Below are positions 1-8,460 of a DNA stretch of 64,000 nucleotides, piece after piece. Both the position numbers and the translations under genes were made by a program. The DNA is taken from the NCBI RefSeq assembly GCF_001976065.1, contig NZ_MNAH01000007.1:178679-242678 (forward strand), given 5' to 3'. The notes below the pieces were generated by a model that had not been told where the DNA came from, searched no databases, and worked only from the letters and a program-made list of their open reading frames with translations. The stretch's first letter is position 1. Each line of letters starts with the position of its first letter. Source of the stretch: Pseudomonas putida. Its GTDB lineage: Bacteria; Pseudomonadota; Gammaproteobacteria; Pseudomonadales; Pseudomonadaceae.

Positions 1-77
1 CTATAGCCTTGATCGAGCACGAGGCCTGCGGCCTCGCGTTTGAATTCAGCGGAAAAGGAACGACGTTGTTTGGTCAT
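1..77 (-). CDS. IS3-family transposase OrfA, 5' end only (cut by window start)
   Basis: Read on the minus strand from the ATG at 77, 25 codons are visible before the window edge. They begin MTKQRRSFSAEFKREAAGLV, the typical basic start of the helix-turn-helix OrfA of IS3-family elements (SAEFKREAA is a hallmark). OrfA binds the element ends and is normally fused by frameshift to the DDE OrfB. Whether the rest is intact cannot be seen. The upstream 60 bases look like an IS end. Confidence 0.8.
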   Translation of the reverse strand, partial: MTKQRRSFSAEFKREAAGLVLDQGY

Positions 78-141
78 CAGACACCTCTATCTGGCGAGCA
101 TTCTCGCCTAAATGGGTGTCCGGTTTCATTAGACCACTACA
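1..141 (-). mobile_element. End of an IS3-family insertion sequence
   Basis: Upstream of the OrfA start the minus strand carries a short hairpin (GGCGAG/CTCGCC at 93-108) and then GGTGTCC...AGACCAC (115-137), a layout I associate with the terminal inverted repeat of IS3-family elements. The exact tip, about 137-141, cannot be fixed without the other end and the target duplication. Confidence 0.5.
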
Positions 142-176
142 ACCCTCAAAAGATAGAGAGACAATTCCAATCCTTC

Positions 177-268
177 TGGTCAGCTCGAATGCAAACAAGT
201 GGTCAGTGGGAATGCAAACGACTGGTCAAGTCGAATGCAAACGGGTGGGCAAGTCTGTGCAATTACCC
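177..268. repeat. Array of 23-bp direct repeats, three good copies plus one decayed
   Basis: Units start at exactly 177, 200 and 223, with consensus TGGTCA...GAATGCAAAC, and a degenerate fourth starts at 246 (TGGGCAAG...TGCAA). The period is exactly 23 bp. Repeated GAATGCAAAC/TGGTCA units resemble the multi-site transposase-binding ends of IS21-family (istA/istB) elements. No IS21 genes are present, so this is probably a relic end. Confidence 0.6.
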
Positions 269-924
269 ATGTGCTTCGGAGCGTCGCAATTTGGCGCTGC
301 ACCGCGGAAATTCCTCTAGCAATGGCACCACGTCACGACATAAAACCTTTCACGCACGGCGCCCATACTGGCGTTTAAGGTTTCCGCGACACGGCTGGCT
401 ATGGTTGGCTGATTCCATTCTTAACGAAAAGAATTCCAATCGTAGTGAAAAACCATGCTGGTTCGCGTCCCCGGTCAGATACATGCCAGACGCTAGGGAC
501 GCTGCGCATTTTAATCAATAATCAGTCAGTTTTGATCATTGAATGCCAGCAGCGAGAGTTTTAGCTATCACCAACGTTGCGGTTCGTGTTGCAGCTCCCG
601 GGCCGCCAATTCCAGACACCATTCCCTCGTTTCAACCTTCACGTTTATATTCTGGTGATTCCGTTTGACTGTCTGCTGAACGCCTACGGATTGCACGCCA
701 CGTTCGACCATCGTGGTTCTCGATTATAACTTGGCGTAATAGTCAGCATAAAAAGTAGAAAATTGACTAATCATAGCTTTGGGAAAATAGATCTCCACCA
801 AAAGGGTGCCGTCAGAGCGCCGCAGATTTGCTGGCCGCATAAGCGAACCGAGTTGGCCGGTCCTACCGCCATCGGTTCAGGGTTGATTCAAGGTTTTGTC
901 TGTTTTTGTTGGCAGTAAGAGAAT
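269..924. other. Gene-free accessory DNA
   Basis: No convincing coding sequence. The open frames overlapping it have shadow-like composition and no ribosome site. Base composition is more A/T-rich than the rest of the window. It looks like decayed mobile-element debris between the repeat array and the TIR-like gene. Confidence 0.5.
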
Positions 925-1755
925 CTACCAATTCACTACGTACCCACACTCTCTTAGCTCTTTGACGACCTCCCGTTTCCAAGCCCCTGAGGTATCAAAG
1001 TCGACGTAGACCACCCCGCTAATGTCATTGGGTGTTTCTATCTCGCCCTTGGACAACGCACACACGTTTTCTCTTCCAAGCTTGGCCATCAAGTAACCAT
1101 GCTCGAAAACAACGTTTTGTCGGGCTCTGTTTCTTGCAGGTATCGTTCTCTCATGCGCCCCACGACCACGATCGCAGGGTGTATACAGAACCAGGGCGAA
1201 GTCAGCATCACCTGAGTAATGTTCGATTTTCTCAATGATCGTTCTGCCGCCACTTGCTTGCTCGTGCAGGATGATCGCTTTCAACCCGATGGACTCGATG
1301 AAGCGACTCACCTCCTGCTTGGCTTCGTTATCTCTGCCATGGACTATGAACACGTTTCGTTTGTTCCTAGCAACGACGGGGTCATTCCTCGGGGCTGTGG
1401 GAAGCCAAGGAGACATCGGGGACACTGCTGTGGAAGCAACCGAACTATTAGGAGCAGGAACGCTTGAACCGAATTCTAACGTATCAAGCAGCGGAGTAAA
1501 TTGCTGTGATAGATAGGTCCTACGCTCCGCGTAACTGGGATACTTGTGCTTAATGAAGCTCCAAAAGGAGTCGAGATCTCTGTGCATCTTTAGCCACACT
1601 GGTAGCTGTTCAGAAACCTCCGCATCATTTAAAAGTTCGTGCCGAAGCTGTTCATATTCATAAGAATCCCCGCCATTTCCTGTAGCTCGAGCGATCAACA
1701 AGGTTTGCAAATAACCGACCTTGTCAAAACGGGTTTTCAAATATTCTAAGCTCAT
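925..1755 (-). CDS. Orphan TIR-like nucleotide-binding protein (Cap12/PCTIR-type), probable defence effector
   Basis: 276 aa. Residues about 134-276 match the TIR-like predicted nucleotide-binding domain: VFIVHGRDNEAK at 135-146, HEQASGGRTIIEKIE at 164-178, and ARQNVVFEHGYLMAKLGR at 211-228, where E218 is at the place of the NADase glutamate. Family members usually have FELGYF; here it is FEHGYL. Residues 1-95 form a separate helical domain (FWSFIKHKYPSYAERR at 64-79) resembling, from memory, the AbiJ-type N-terminal domains of conflict proteins. A low-complexity Ser/Pro/Ala linker (96-125) joins them. Known relatives act as NAD-consuming effectors in anti-phage systems; that role is inferred here. 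No cyclase or sensor gene lies beside it, so activation would have to come through the N-terminal domain. Base composition differs from the chromosomal backbone. Confidence 0.8.
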   Translation of the reverse strand: MSLEYLKTRFDKVGYLQTLLIARATGNGGDSYEYEQLRHELLNDAEVSEQLPVWLKMHRDLDSFWSFIKHKYPSYAERRTYLSQQFTPLLDTLEFGSSVPAPNSSVASTAVSPMSPWLPTAPRNDPVVARNKRNVFIVHGRDNEAKQEVSRFIESIGLKAIILHEQASGGRTIIEKIEHYSGDADFALVLYTPCDRGRGAHERTIPARNRARQNVVFEHGYLMAKLGRENVCALSKGEIETPNDISGVVYVDFDTSGAWKREVVKELRECGYVVNW

Positions 1756-1848
1756 CGAACGTATTCCATATTCGGTGGCGCCTCTTGGCGACCTTGCTGG
1801 GCACAGAGTAGGAAAGCTACCGATTCGCCATCATTCTGTCTATCGGTC

Positions 1849-2073
1849 TTAGTCGTCCTTGCGATGCTGCAGCACCAGCTTTGCAAGGCCCTGCCGGATG
1901 TGCCCTTCGTTCTCGCCTATCGCTTGCAGGGCTCTGCGAACGTTCTCGCCGACCGCGGCGTGACCCTGCTGCTCGACCAACAGCGTCAGCTCCATGATCG
2001 CGGCTTCCAGCGCCAGTTGATTGTTGTAGATGCGTTCGAGGGTGGCAGGCAGAGAATATTCGGGTGCAGGCAT
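1849..2073 (-). CDS. Small conserved-looking hypothetical protein
   Basis: 74 aa, starting MPAPEYSLPATLERIYNNQL. A GGAG Shine-Dalgarno lies 8 bases before the ATG. Mostly helical and charged, with no membrane segment or signal peptide and heptad-like spacing of hydrophobics at about 12-65. I do not recognise a named family. It lies about 90 bp downstream of the TIR-like gene on the same strand, but nothing links them functionally. Composition looks coding, unlike the overlapping frames. Confidence 0.5.
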   Translation of the reverse strand: MPAPEYSLPATLERIYNNQLALEAAIMELTLLVEQQGHAAVGENVRRALQAIGENEGHIRQGLAKLVLQHRKDD

Positions 2074-2644
2074 GCCTTCGACTCCATTCGAGAAAACCGA
2101 AAGCGTAGCAGTGATGCGGGGGAAATGAATAAGGCGCCTGTGGAGAGCGTCCTAAGCTGTCGGTCCAGCAGCATGGCCTTGGGGATTTTACCCGGTTCGA
2201 GGGAAAAAGTAGCGCCTCCGTGGTCCAGCCTTGCATCCACAGATCCTGTACATCTACACCGTTAAGAATAGTCTGTGGCATCACCACATAGATATCCCAG
2301 CCTACAAAACTCGACTGTTGTTGCAGCTCCCGTGCGGCTGTTGATTGCGGGGCAGGGCCATACCTCATTCATCAACTTCGGCGCCTTCCTCGGTTTCACC
2401 GCGGTGAACCTGTGTGTCATCTGCTACTTCTACCGCACTTGCCGAACCCGGCGCCTCAGGCTGTTTGGCTATCTGCTGGCCCGCTGCTCGGTATGTGTGT
2501 GAACTTTACCTAGTCAGTCAGCTGAGTACGAACGTGAGCGCACCTGAGGCCTTGATCAAAAAACCTTGGCCTCGGAGTAGCGGAAGCCCTTGCGGTTCAT
2601 TTTCATAGAGTACGTTTTCATTTTTAATGAATTCGATTTCATTT
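2074..2644. other. Junction DNA without an intact gene
   Basis: Apart from the permease fragment and the 21-bp repeats at its right edge, no supportable gene is seen. The minus-strand frames here are proline/arginine-rich shadows. Confidence 0.5.
2340..2502 (+). pseudogene. Fragment of an amino-acid permease (APC family)
   Basis: The plus frame reads INFGAFLGFTAVNLCVICYF followed by a basic turn and FGYLLA, the pattern of a late transmembrane segment of APC-type amino-acid permeases (FGA-x3-F-x2-VNL-x3-xFY). Only about 50 codons survive before a stop, and the upstream part is not permease-like. This is a remnant left by rearrangement, not a working gene. Confidence 0.6.
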
Positions 2645-2657
2645 TTAATGAACTCGG
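2590..2657. repeat. Three imperfect 21-bp tandem repeats at a gene breakpoint
   Basis: On the minus strand the units TTCATTAAAAATGAAATCGAA and TTCATTAAAAATGAAAACGTA are followed by a weaker third copy (TATGAAAATGAAC). Each unit contains a near-palindrome TTCATTaaAAATGAA. The array abuts the point where the hybrid kinase loses homology. Tandem sites of about 20 bp at a junction are what multi-site transposon ends (TnsB/TniA type) look like; the element itself is not identified. Confidence 0.6.
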
Positions 2658-5638
2658 GCGCCCAGGAACTCCAGCTGCTGGCACATCAGCAGGCGATTGG
2701 CCGCATGGTCGTCGACCACCAGCACATTCAAGGGAACTGTGGCGCAGTGGATGGCGGGCTCGGCTATTTGCTCCCTGGATTCGCGGGGCAGCGTGGGTAG
2801 TCGCAACGAAATTCTCACCCGGGTACCGACGCCTGACTGGCTGCTCAACTGCAGGCTGCCGTTCATCAATTCGCACAGGCTGCGACTGATCACCAGTCCA
2901 AGCCCGGCACCGCCCCTGGCCGACTGCCCGGTATGACCGGCTTGGGCGAAAGGTTCGAACAGCCGTTGCTGATCCTCATGGCTGATGCCCGGGCCGCTGT
3001 CTTCGACCAGCAACAGCATTTGAACCTGGTTGGGCTCGCTGGTCAGGTGCAGGGCCACGATAATCCTCACCTGACCCTGTTCGGTAAACTTGATGGCATT
3101 GCTGACCAGGTTCGACAACACCTGCTTGAAGCGCAGGGGATCGAGCAACACGTCGATCACCGGATTGGCCGGGTTGAATTCCAGTTGCAGCTCGAGCCCC
3201 TTCTGCCGGGCCAGCCCGTCGAAGATACGCGCCACCGACGCGACGATTTCCTGCGGATCGACCCGTTCAGGGTTCAGGCTCAGGTGCCCGGATTCGATGC
3301 GGGCGATATCGAGAATGTCACCGATCAGTTCCAGCAGGTCTTTCGCCGAGTGGTACGCCACATCAATGGCGGGGCGATCCGGATGGTGCTGTTCGATGCG
3401 CTTGAGGGTCAGTTCGAGCATGCCGATGACGGCATTCATCGGGGTACGGATTTCATGACTCATGGTTGCCAGGAATGTGCTCTTGGCCCGGTTGGCTTCA
3501 TCGGCTCGCTCTTTGGCGCAGCGCAGGTCATCGAACAATTGCCGCCGTTCGCTGATGTCGATCCAGCCACCGATGATGCCTTGCACCTCACCGCTCGAGT
3601 CGCGGTAAGGGAGAATCCAGTGATAGATGGTCAACCGGCGGCCGCCAATGTGCAGCGCCCGGTCAAGGATCATCGGCGTACCCTCGGCCACAACACGCTG
3701 GTAATCGGCCTGGTACTCCTGCGCTTCGAAGGCATTGCTCATGGTGCCCTGGATCACGCTCTTGCCGATCACGTCTTCGCGTTTTGCGTTGAAGGCTTGC
3801 AGGTAACTGTCATTGCAACTTTGCAGCAGTCCTTGACGATCGCGCACATAAATCGGGTGAGGCGTGCCGTTGACCAATGAGCGCATGAATTCGAATTGAT
3901 CGTTCAACGCTCGCTCGGCCGCCTTGCGTTGATTGATCTGGCGGCGCATGTACGCGTTCCAGGTCACGGAGATCAACAGCAGCAATCCGGCCCCGATGAC
4001 GATCTGATAGAACACCCGCTGAAATTTGCGCCAGGTGTTTTGCGAGGAAGCCGAATAGCCGCGCCAACGACTGTTGATCACGCCCAGCTCCTGCGGTGCG
4101 ATGCTCAACAGTGCCTTATTGAGGATGTCATTGAGTTCCTTGGCCTCGCGATCGGTTGCCAGGGAGAACGCCGCCTGCTGGGTGCCTAGGGTGGTGCTGA
4201 TTTGCAATTGGGTTTCGAACAGTTGCGAGGCGATGAAGTAGTTGGCGATCACCAGCGAATTCACCGCCCCTTCCACCCGGCCTTCGGCGAGCATTTCTAC
4301 CGCGCTGAAGGTGTCCGCTGTCTTGATCAACCGGATCTGCGGGTATTCGCTGCGCAGGTAGTCCATCAGGGGATTGCCACGGGCAATGGCCAGGCTCTTG
4401 CCCTGAAGCTGTGCAAGGTTTGTCGGACTGTCGTGCGCCTTGCGTGTCAGCAGGACGTAGGAGTTTTGCAGGTACGGGCGGGTAAATGTCAGCAAGCTAT
4501 CCCGATGCGCGCTGGGGAGCAGTGCGGCGATCAGGTCGGCCTGACCGGTCTTGATTCGCTCGATCATGTCGCTGTCGCTGCGGCTGCGCTGAATGTCGAA
4601 GCGCAGGCCGGTGCGCAATCTGATCAGCTCCAGCAGATCCGCGGCAATCCCGCGGAAGTTGCCGGCACTGTCGAAAAACGTCAGCGGCGCATAGGCTTCA
4701 TTGACGATCACCCGGACCACCGGATGTTGCGCCAGCCAACGCTCCTCACTGTAACTGAGCTCCAGTTTTTGATCGGTAAGCAGGATATCGCTCCCGGCAC
4801 TCCAGCGTTTGGCGATGTTTTCCCGTTCGCTGGCGGGGATAGCCTTGAGCGTCGTATTGATGATGTCGAGCAGTTGTGGATTGTTCTTTTGCACGGCGAA
4901 GCTGAAACCGTGGGCTTCGTGTTTGCCGAAACTGGCCATGTGAATGTTGTTCAGGTAGCCCTTGTTGATCATGTAATGGGTTGAAATGGTGTCGCCGAGA
5001 AAAACATCTGCCTGGCCGAAGGCAACCGCATTGATTGCGTTCTGGTAGGACGGGTAGGACGTGATGATTGCCTTCGGGTAGAGGGCCTTGATCTCTTCCA
5101 GGGGCAAGTAGTGATACACCATGCTGAGTCGCAAACCGGTCAGGCCATCGTTGAGCGGACGGGTTTCGCCTTCACGTGTCACCAGGACCGGTTGATCTAC
5201 CGCGTAGGGGGTGGAAAGCGCGATGTCCTCATTGCTCGCCTCAAATCCGTTGGCGGTGCCCAGCAGGTCGACCTCGCCGTTTTCGAGCGCTTCGATTGCA
5301 GCTCCCCGGGAGGCAAAACGCTGAACCTTGACGGGCAGGCCGAGGGCCTTGCCCAGTATGCCCGCGTAATCGGCAGTAAATCCTTCGTAGTCATGGCCGC
5401 TACTGGTGAGGTCGAAGGGGGGGTAGTCTGGTGCCGAGGTACCCAGGATCAGTTCGGTTTTACCCTCGATCCAGTGTCGTTGTGATGGGTCCAGCTGGAC
5501 TTCAAGCGGGAGCGCTGAACGACTGAGCAAGGTGTATTGCTCATGCTCCTGCGCAGCGTGTAACGAAGTGCACAGGCATAAGCCTGTGGTCATGATCAGC
5601 AGATAGTCCTTCAAGCGGCTGTGCATTCTGTGTCTCAC
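2645..5638 (-). CDS. BvgS/EvgS-type hybrid sensor histidine kinase, C-terminally truncated
   Basis: 997 aa, GTG start overlapping the regulator stop (GTGA). Order: signal peptide (about 1-28), two periplasmic SBP_bac_3/Venus-flytrap domains (about 60-285 and 300-530), one membrane segment (about 541-563), PAS domain (about 580-690), HisKA with the SHEIRTPMNAVIG motif (about 725), HATPase with DSGPGI and GGAGLGL. A receiver domain begins at about 970 (VLVVDDHAANRL) but the protein stops 20 residues later at FLGARVH. Family members normally continue through the receiver aspartate to an Hpt domain of about 100 residues. The stop is supplied by the 21-bp repeat array, so the phosphorelay to its partner regulator is probably broken unless a separate Hpt protein serves. 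It may sense a small periplasmic ligand. Confidence 0.9.
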   Translation of the reverse strand: MRHRMHSRLKDYLLIMTTGLCLCTSLHAAQEHEQYTLLSRSALPLEVQLDPSQRHWIEGKTELILGTSAPDYPPFDLTSSGHDYEGFTADYAGILGKALGLPVKVQRFASRGAAIEALENGEVDLLGTANGFEASNEDIALSTPYAVDQPVLVTREGETRPLNDGLTGLRLSMVYHYLPLEEIKALYPKAIITSYPSYQNAINAVAFGQADVFLGDTISTHYMINKGYLNNIHMASFGKHEAHGFSFAVQKNNPQLLDIINTTLKAIPASERENIAKRWSAGSDILLTDQKLELSYSEERWLAQHPVVRVIVNEAYAPLTFFDSAGNFRGIAADLLELIRLRTGLRFDIQRSRSDSDMIERIKTGQADLIAALLPSAHRDSLLTFTRPYLQNSYVLLTRKAHDSPTNLAQLQGKSLAIARGNPLMDYLRSEYPQIRLIKTADTFSAVEMLAEGRVEGAVNSLVIANYFIASQLFETQLQISTTLGTQQAAFSLATDREAKELNDILNKALLSIAPQELGVINSRWRGYSASSQNTWRKFQRVFYQIVIGAGLLLLISVTWNAYMRRQINQRKAAERALNDQFEFMRSLVNGTPHPIYVRDRQGLLQSCNDSYLQAFNAKREDVIGKSVIQGTMSNAFEAQEYQADYQRVVAEGTPMILDRALHIGGRRLTIYHWILPYRDSSGEVQGIIGGWIDISERRQLFDDLRCAKERADEANRAKSTFLATMSHEIRTPMNAVIGMLELTLKRIEQHHPDRPAIDVAYHSAKDLLELIGDILDIARIESGHLSLNPERVDPQEIVASVARIFDGLARQKGLELQLEFNPANPVIDVLLDPLRFKQVLSNLVSNAIKFTEQGQVRIIVALHLTSEPNQVQMLLLVEDSGPGISHEDQQRLFEPFAQAGHTGQSARGGAGLGLVISRSLCELMNGSLQLSSQSGVGTRVRISLRLPTLPRESREQIAEPAIHCATVPLNVLVVDDHAANRLLMCQQLEFLGARVH

Positions 5639-6261
5639 ACCAATGCGTTACGTTTTGCCATCTCGATGAGTTCAACCAGGGATTTGGCCTTTAGTTTCTG
5701 CATGAGTCGTTTTTTATAAGTACTGACTGTCTTGTTACTCAGGAACATGCCTTTGGCAATTTCCTTGTTACTGCGACCTTGTGCAAAAAGTTGCAATACC
5801 ATGAGCTCCCGGTCATTGACTGACTTGAATAGTTCAAGTTCGGCGCAGCGTGCATCGTCACCCCGGGCAGGGTTCAAGGCTTCACTTGGAAAATAGTTGT
5901 AACCAGACAGTACCGCTTTAATGGCACTTACCAGCTCACTCAAGTCTTCCTGTTTGCAAACATATCCCGAGGCGCCGGATTGCATGCAGCGTATACCAAA
6001 CAGGGTGGGACTTTGAGCGGTCAATACCAGGATTCTCAGAGGCGTACTCATGGCGTTGAAACGGGCAAGTACTTCCAGACCATCCAGTTTGGGAATGCTG
6101 ATATCGAGAATGACCAGGTCGGGCATGCATTCACGAACCATCTGCATGGCATCGACACCATTATCGGTTTCACCGACGACTTTGTAGCCTTCGTGTTCAA
6201 GCAACATACGAACGGCAAGCCGGATGACTGGGTGATCGTCGACAATAAAAACGGAGTTCAT
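5635..6261 (-). CDS. NarL/LuxR-type response regulator (BvgA/EvgA-like)
   Basis: 208 aa. Receiver domain at 1-120 with D8/D9, phospho-acceptor D53 (ILDISIP) and K103. LuxR-type helix-turn-helix at about 145-205 (NKEIAKGMFLSNKTVSTYKK). I start at MNSVFIVDDH because a GGGA-type ribosome site precedes it and the longer reading adds 12 unrelated residues. It is first in a two-gene operon and its stop overlaps the start of the hybrid kinase, its expected partner. Since the kinase has lost its receiver and Hpt modules, this regulator may no longer receive its normal signal. Confidence 0.9.
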   Translation of the reverse strand: MNSVFIVDDHPVIRLAVRMLLEHEGYKVVGETDNGVDAMQMVRECMPDLVILDISIPKLDGLEVLARFNAMSTPLRILVLTAQSPTLFGIRCMQSGASGYVCKQEDLSELVSAIKAVLSGYNYFPSEALNPARGDDARCAELELFKSVNDRELMVLQLFAQGRSNKEIAKGMFLSNKTVSTYKKRLMQKLKAKSLVELIEMAKRNALV

Positions 6262-6477
6262 AATCAAATCCCATGCGAGCTCAGATAAAGCGCGCACCTT
6301 AGCTCAGATAGTTGAGTGGACGTATGAACTGACGGGTCTGTCGTGGCAATATAGGAATGTTCCTACGTGGGAAAAGGAATTGCCTTACGTGTCAATCGGT
6401 TTTTTTGGCGAAGTTACCACAATTAGTGTTGTGGTTTAGTTATAAAACTAGAGGCGGGGATGTTTGGTCTGCAGACT

Positions 6478-6894
6478 TTACAAGTCATTGCAGGTTTGCG
6501 GAATCAATGTCAATAACTGTCTCAGTTCGCACTGGTTCAATGGTTTTATCAAGTAACCAAGTAATGGCAGTCCCTTGAGGATTGCCAGGTTTTCAAGTTC
6601 AATCAATTCAATGGATGTCAGGCTGCTTAAAAGTATTGCCTGCTTGATCATTCCCCGATGACTGGCAATTTTTATCAGGTCAATCCCGGAAACTTCGGGC
6701 AGGCATTGGTCGCATAACAGAATATCGAAGGGCTGCTCGGCCTTGACCATGTGTTGCAATGCGCCTGTGGCACAGTCCGAGGTGGTCAACTGAGTGAAGC
6801 CGTAACTCTCAAGCAGGCATTGGGTGGCCCTGAGCTGAAACGGATGGTCTTCCACCAGCATGATGCGCAGATTGTCGTTGATCATATTGTTCAC
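6478..6894 (-). CDS. Stand-alone receiver-domain protein
   Basis: 138 aa, a single CheY-like domain with no output domain. Acidic pair E15/D16, phospho-acceptor D62 in LLCDQCLPEVSG, and conserved K117 in LIKPL are all present. It lies just upstream of the NarL-type regulator on the same strand, separated by about 215 bp. It may be a phosphate carrier or competitor for the neighbouring kinase, which is inference. A second in-frame ATG at codon 4 is possible as start. Confidence 0.8.
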   Translation of the reverse strand: MNNMINDNLRIMLVEDHPFQLRATQCLLESYGFTQLTTSDCATGALQHMVKAEQPFDILLCDQCLPEVSGIDLIKIASHRGMIKQAILLSSLTSIELIELENLAILKGLPLLGYLIKPLNQCELRQLLTLIPQTCNDL

Positions 6895-7017
6895 GCTTCT
6901 TCTTTCGGAACCGATAGGCGTGATTGTTTCCCGGCAGGACCGGGCATGCGATCAGTGCACTCGACATGTTCTGTAGGCAAATTCAGCATTGGTTGAATGT
7001 TTTTGGATTTTCAGGAC

Positions 7018-7052
7018 TGATCGGCCATTACCAAGGGGGTAATGGCTGATCA
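7018..7052. terminator. Hairpin downstream of the dGTPase gene
   Basis: TGATCGGCCATTACC (7018-7032) pairs with GGTAATGGCTGATCA (7038-7052), with one mismatch and a 5-base loop. It lies just past the dGTPase stop on the minus strand. There is no strong T run, so it may act as a transcript stabiliser rather than a terminator. Confidence 0.5.
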
Positions 7053-7063
7053 ACCGTTCATCG

Positions 7064-8392
7064 TCAGTGGCTGGATCGACCGGTCATTTCCAGGGCCATG
7101 TGACTGGCGTAGCTGTCAGTCATGCCGGCGATGAAATCGATCATGCGCAGGAACGAGTGGTGCAAAGGGCCATTCGGATCGGGTGCATTGTTGCCCAGCA
7201 GGTCGAGAACCCGTCGGCTCTTGAAGGACGGCGTTCGACCATTGTGTTGCTCCAGTGCGGCACCGCAGAAAGCGTTGAGCAGGATTTCCAGGGTGGTATA
7301 GGCGCCGATCTCATGCAGGGTCTTGCGCTTGTCCTGGAAGATCTTCTGTCGCGCCATGTCCTTGGCATTGAGCACGCAGCGTTTGGCCGGGCCGTGCATG
7401 TGTTCCACCAGGTCGCCAGCCAGGGTACCGGCCAACAGCGCGTCCTGTTGCTCGACAAAGGCGCGGGCTGCGGCATTGGTCAGGTGCTCGATGGCCTTGC
7501 CTCGCAGGATCGCCAGTTTGCGCCGGCGTGAATCCTGCGGGCCGAGCAGGCGATAGGTTTGCGGTAGATCGTCGCCCACCAGATCCAGTAACAGCGACTC
7601 GACTTCGGCGTACTCCAGCAATTCCATTTCCAGGCCGTCTTCCAGATCGATCAACGCATAGCAGATGTCATCGGCGGCCTCCATCAGGTACACCAGCGGA
7701 TGGCGCGCCCAGCGCTGCTCCTCAAGCTGCGGCAGGCCAAGCTTAAGCGCGATCTGCTCCAGCAGCGGCAGCTCGGTCTGGTAGCAACCGAACTTGTGTT
7801 TCTTGTACCCCAGCGAGTCGGCGTGCCTGGCGGTCCATGGATACTTCAGGTAAGTGCCCAAGGTGGCATAGGTCAGCCGGGTGCCGCCGTCGAACTGGTG
7901 GTATTCAAGCTGGGTCAGTACCCGAAAGCCCTGGGCGTTACCTTCGAAGTTGAGGAAGTCATTGCGTTGCGCATCATTCATCGCGTCCAGCCAGCCCCGT
8001 CCGGCAGCTTGCTGGAACCAGTGCCGGATCGCGTCTTCGCCGGAATGGCCGAAAGGCGGATTGCCAATGTCATGGGCCAGGCAGGCCGATTGCACCACCA
8101 TTCCCAGATCACTGGGTTCACACCAGTCGGGCAGGGCGCTGCGGATGGTTTCGCCGACGCGCATGCCCAGCGAGCGGCCGACGCAACTGACTTCCAGCGA
8201 ATGGGTCAGGCGCGTGTGGATATGGTCGTTGCTGTGCACAGGATGAACTTGAGTCTTGCGTCCGAGACGGCGGAACGCCCCCGAGAAAATGATTCGGTCA
8301 TGGTCTTTGTGAAAAGGACTGCGGCCCAGTTCTTCCGGGCTGTGCAAGGGCTTTCCGAGGCGTTCGCGGGTAAGCAGGGTAGGCCAATCCAA
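7064..8392 (-). CDS. dgt: dGTPase-like HD-domain triphosphohydrolase
   Basis: 442 aa. Hydrolyses dGTP or other dNTPs to the nucleoside and triphosphate. The N-terminal RLTHSLEV (61-68) and CLAHDIGNPPFGHSGED (104-120) give the metal-binding H...HD...D set of the HD superfamily. Length suits the dGTPase-like proteins of Pseudomonas, which are often annotated type 2, shorter than E. coli Dgt. It is followed by a hairpin and preceded by an EAL gene on the same strand. Substrate preference cannot be read from sequence. Confidence 0.9.
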   Translation of the reverse strand: MDWPTLLTRERLGKPLHSPEELGRSPFHKDHDRIIFSGAFRRLGRKTQVHPVHSNDHIHTRLTHSLEVSCVGRSLGMRVGETIRSALPDWCEPSDLGMVVQSACLAHDIGNPPFGHSGEDAIRHWFQQAAGRGWLDAMNDAQRNDFLNFEGNAQGFRVLTQLEYHQFDGGTRLTYATLGTYLKYPWTARHADSLGYKKHKFGCYQTELPLLEQIALKLGLPQLEEQRWARHPLVYLMEAADDICYALIDLEDGLEMELLEYAEVESLLLDLVGDDLPQTYRLLGPQDSRRRKLAILRGKAIEHLTNAAARAFVEQQDALLAGTLAGDLVEHMHGPAKRCVLNAKDMARQKIFQDKRKTLHEIGAYTTLEILLNAFCGAALEQHNGRTPSFKSRRVLDLLGNNAPDPNGPLHHSFLRMIDFIAGMTDSYASHMALEMTGRSSH

Positions 8393-8460
8393 GGCTGGGT
8401 CGCTCCGTCAGGTGACTGATTGACTAGCTTCCCGGTTCGCAACGGTACCTGCAAGTGTCA

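Noticed and set aside
177..268. 23-bp repeats as a CRISPR array
   Set aside because: Units are directly adjacent with no spacers, and no cas genes are present.
9..521. 170-residue plus-strand open frame across the IS end
   Set aside because: It runs antisense to the OrfA start and through the 23-bp repeats, so its protein is repeat-derived and not gene-like.
1817..2368. 183-residue minus-strand frame overlapping the small ORF
   Set aside because: Low-complexity Arg/Pro/Gly-rich reading in a different frame; the 74-residue ORF has the ribosome site and protein-like composition.
2556..2876. 106-residue minus frame containing SLKMKSNSLKMK
   Set aside because: It is a different frame across the kinase 3' end and the 21-bp repeats; the amino-acid repeats come from the DNA repeats.
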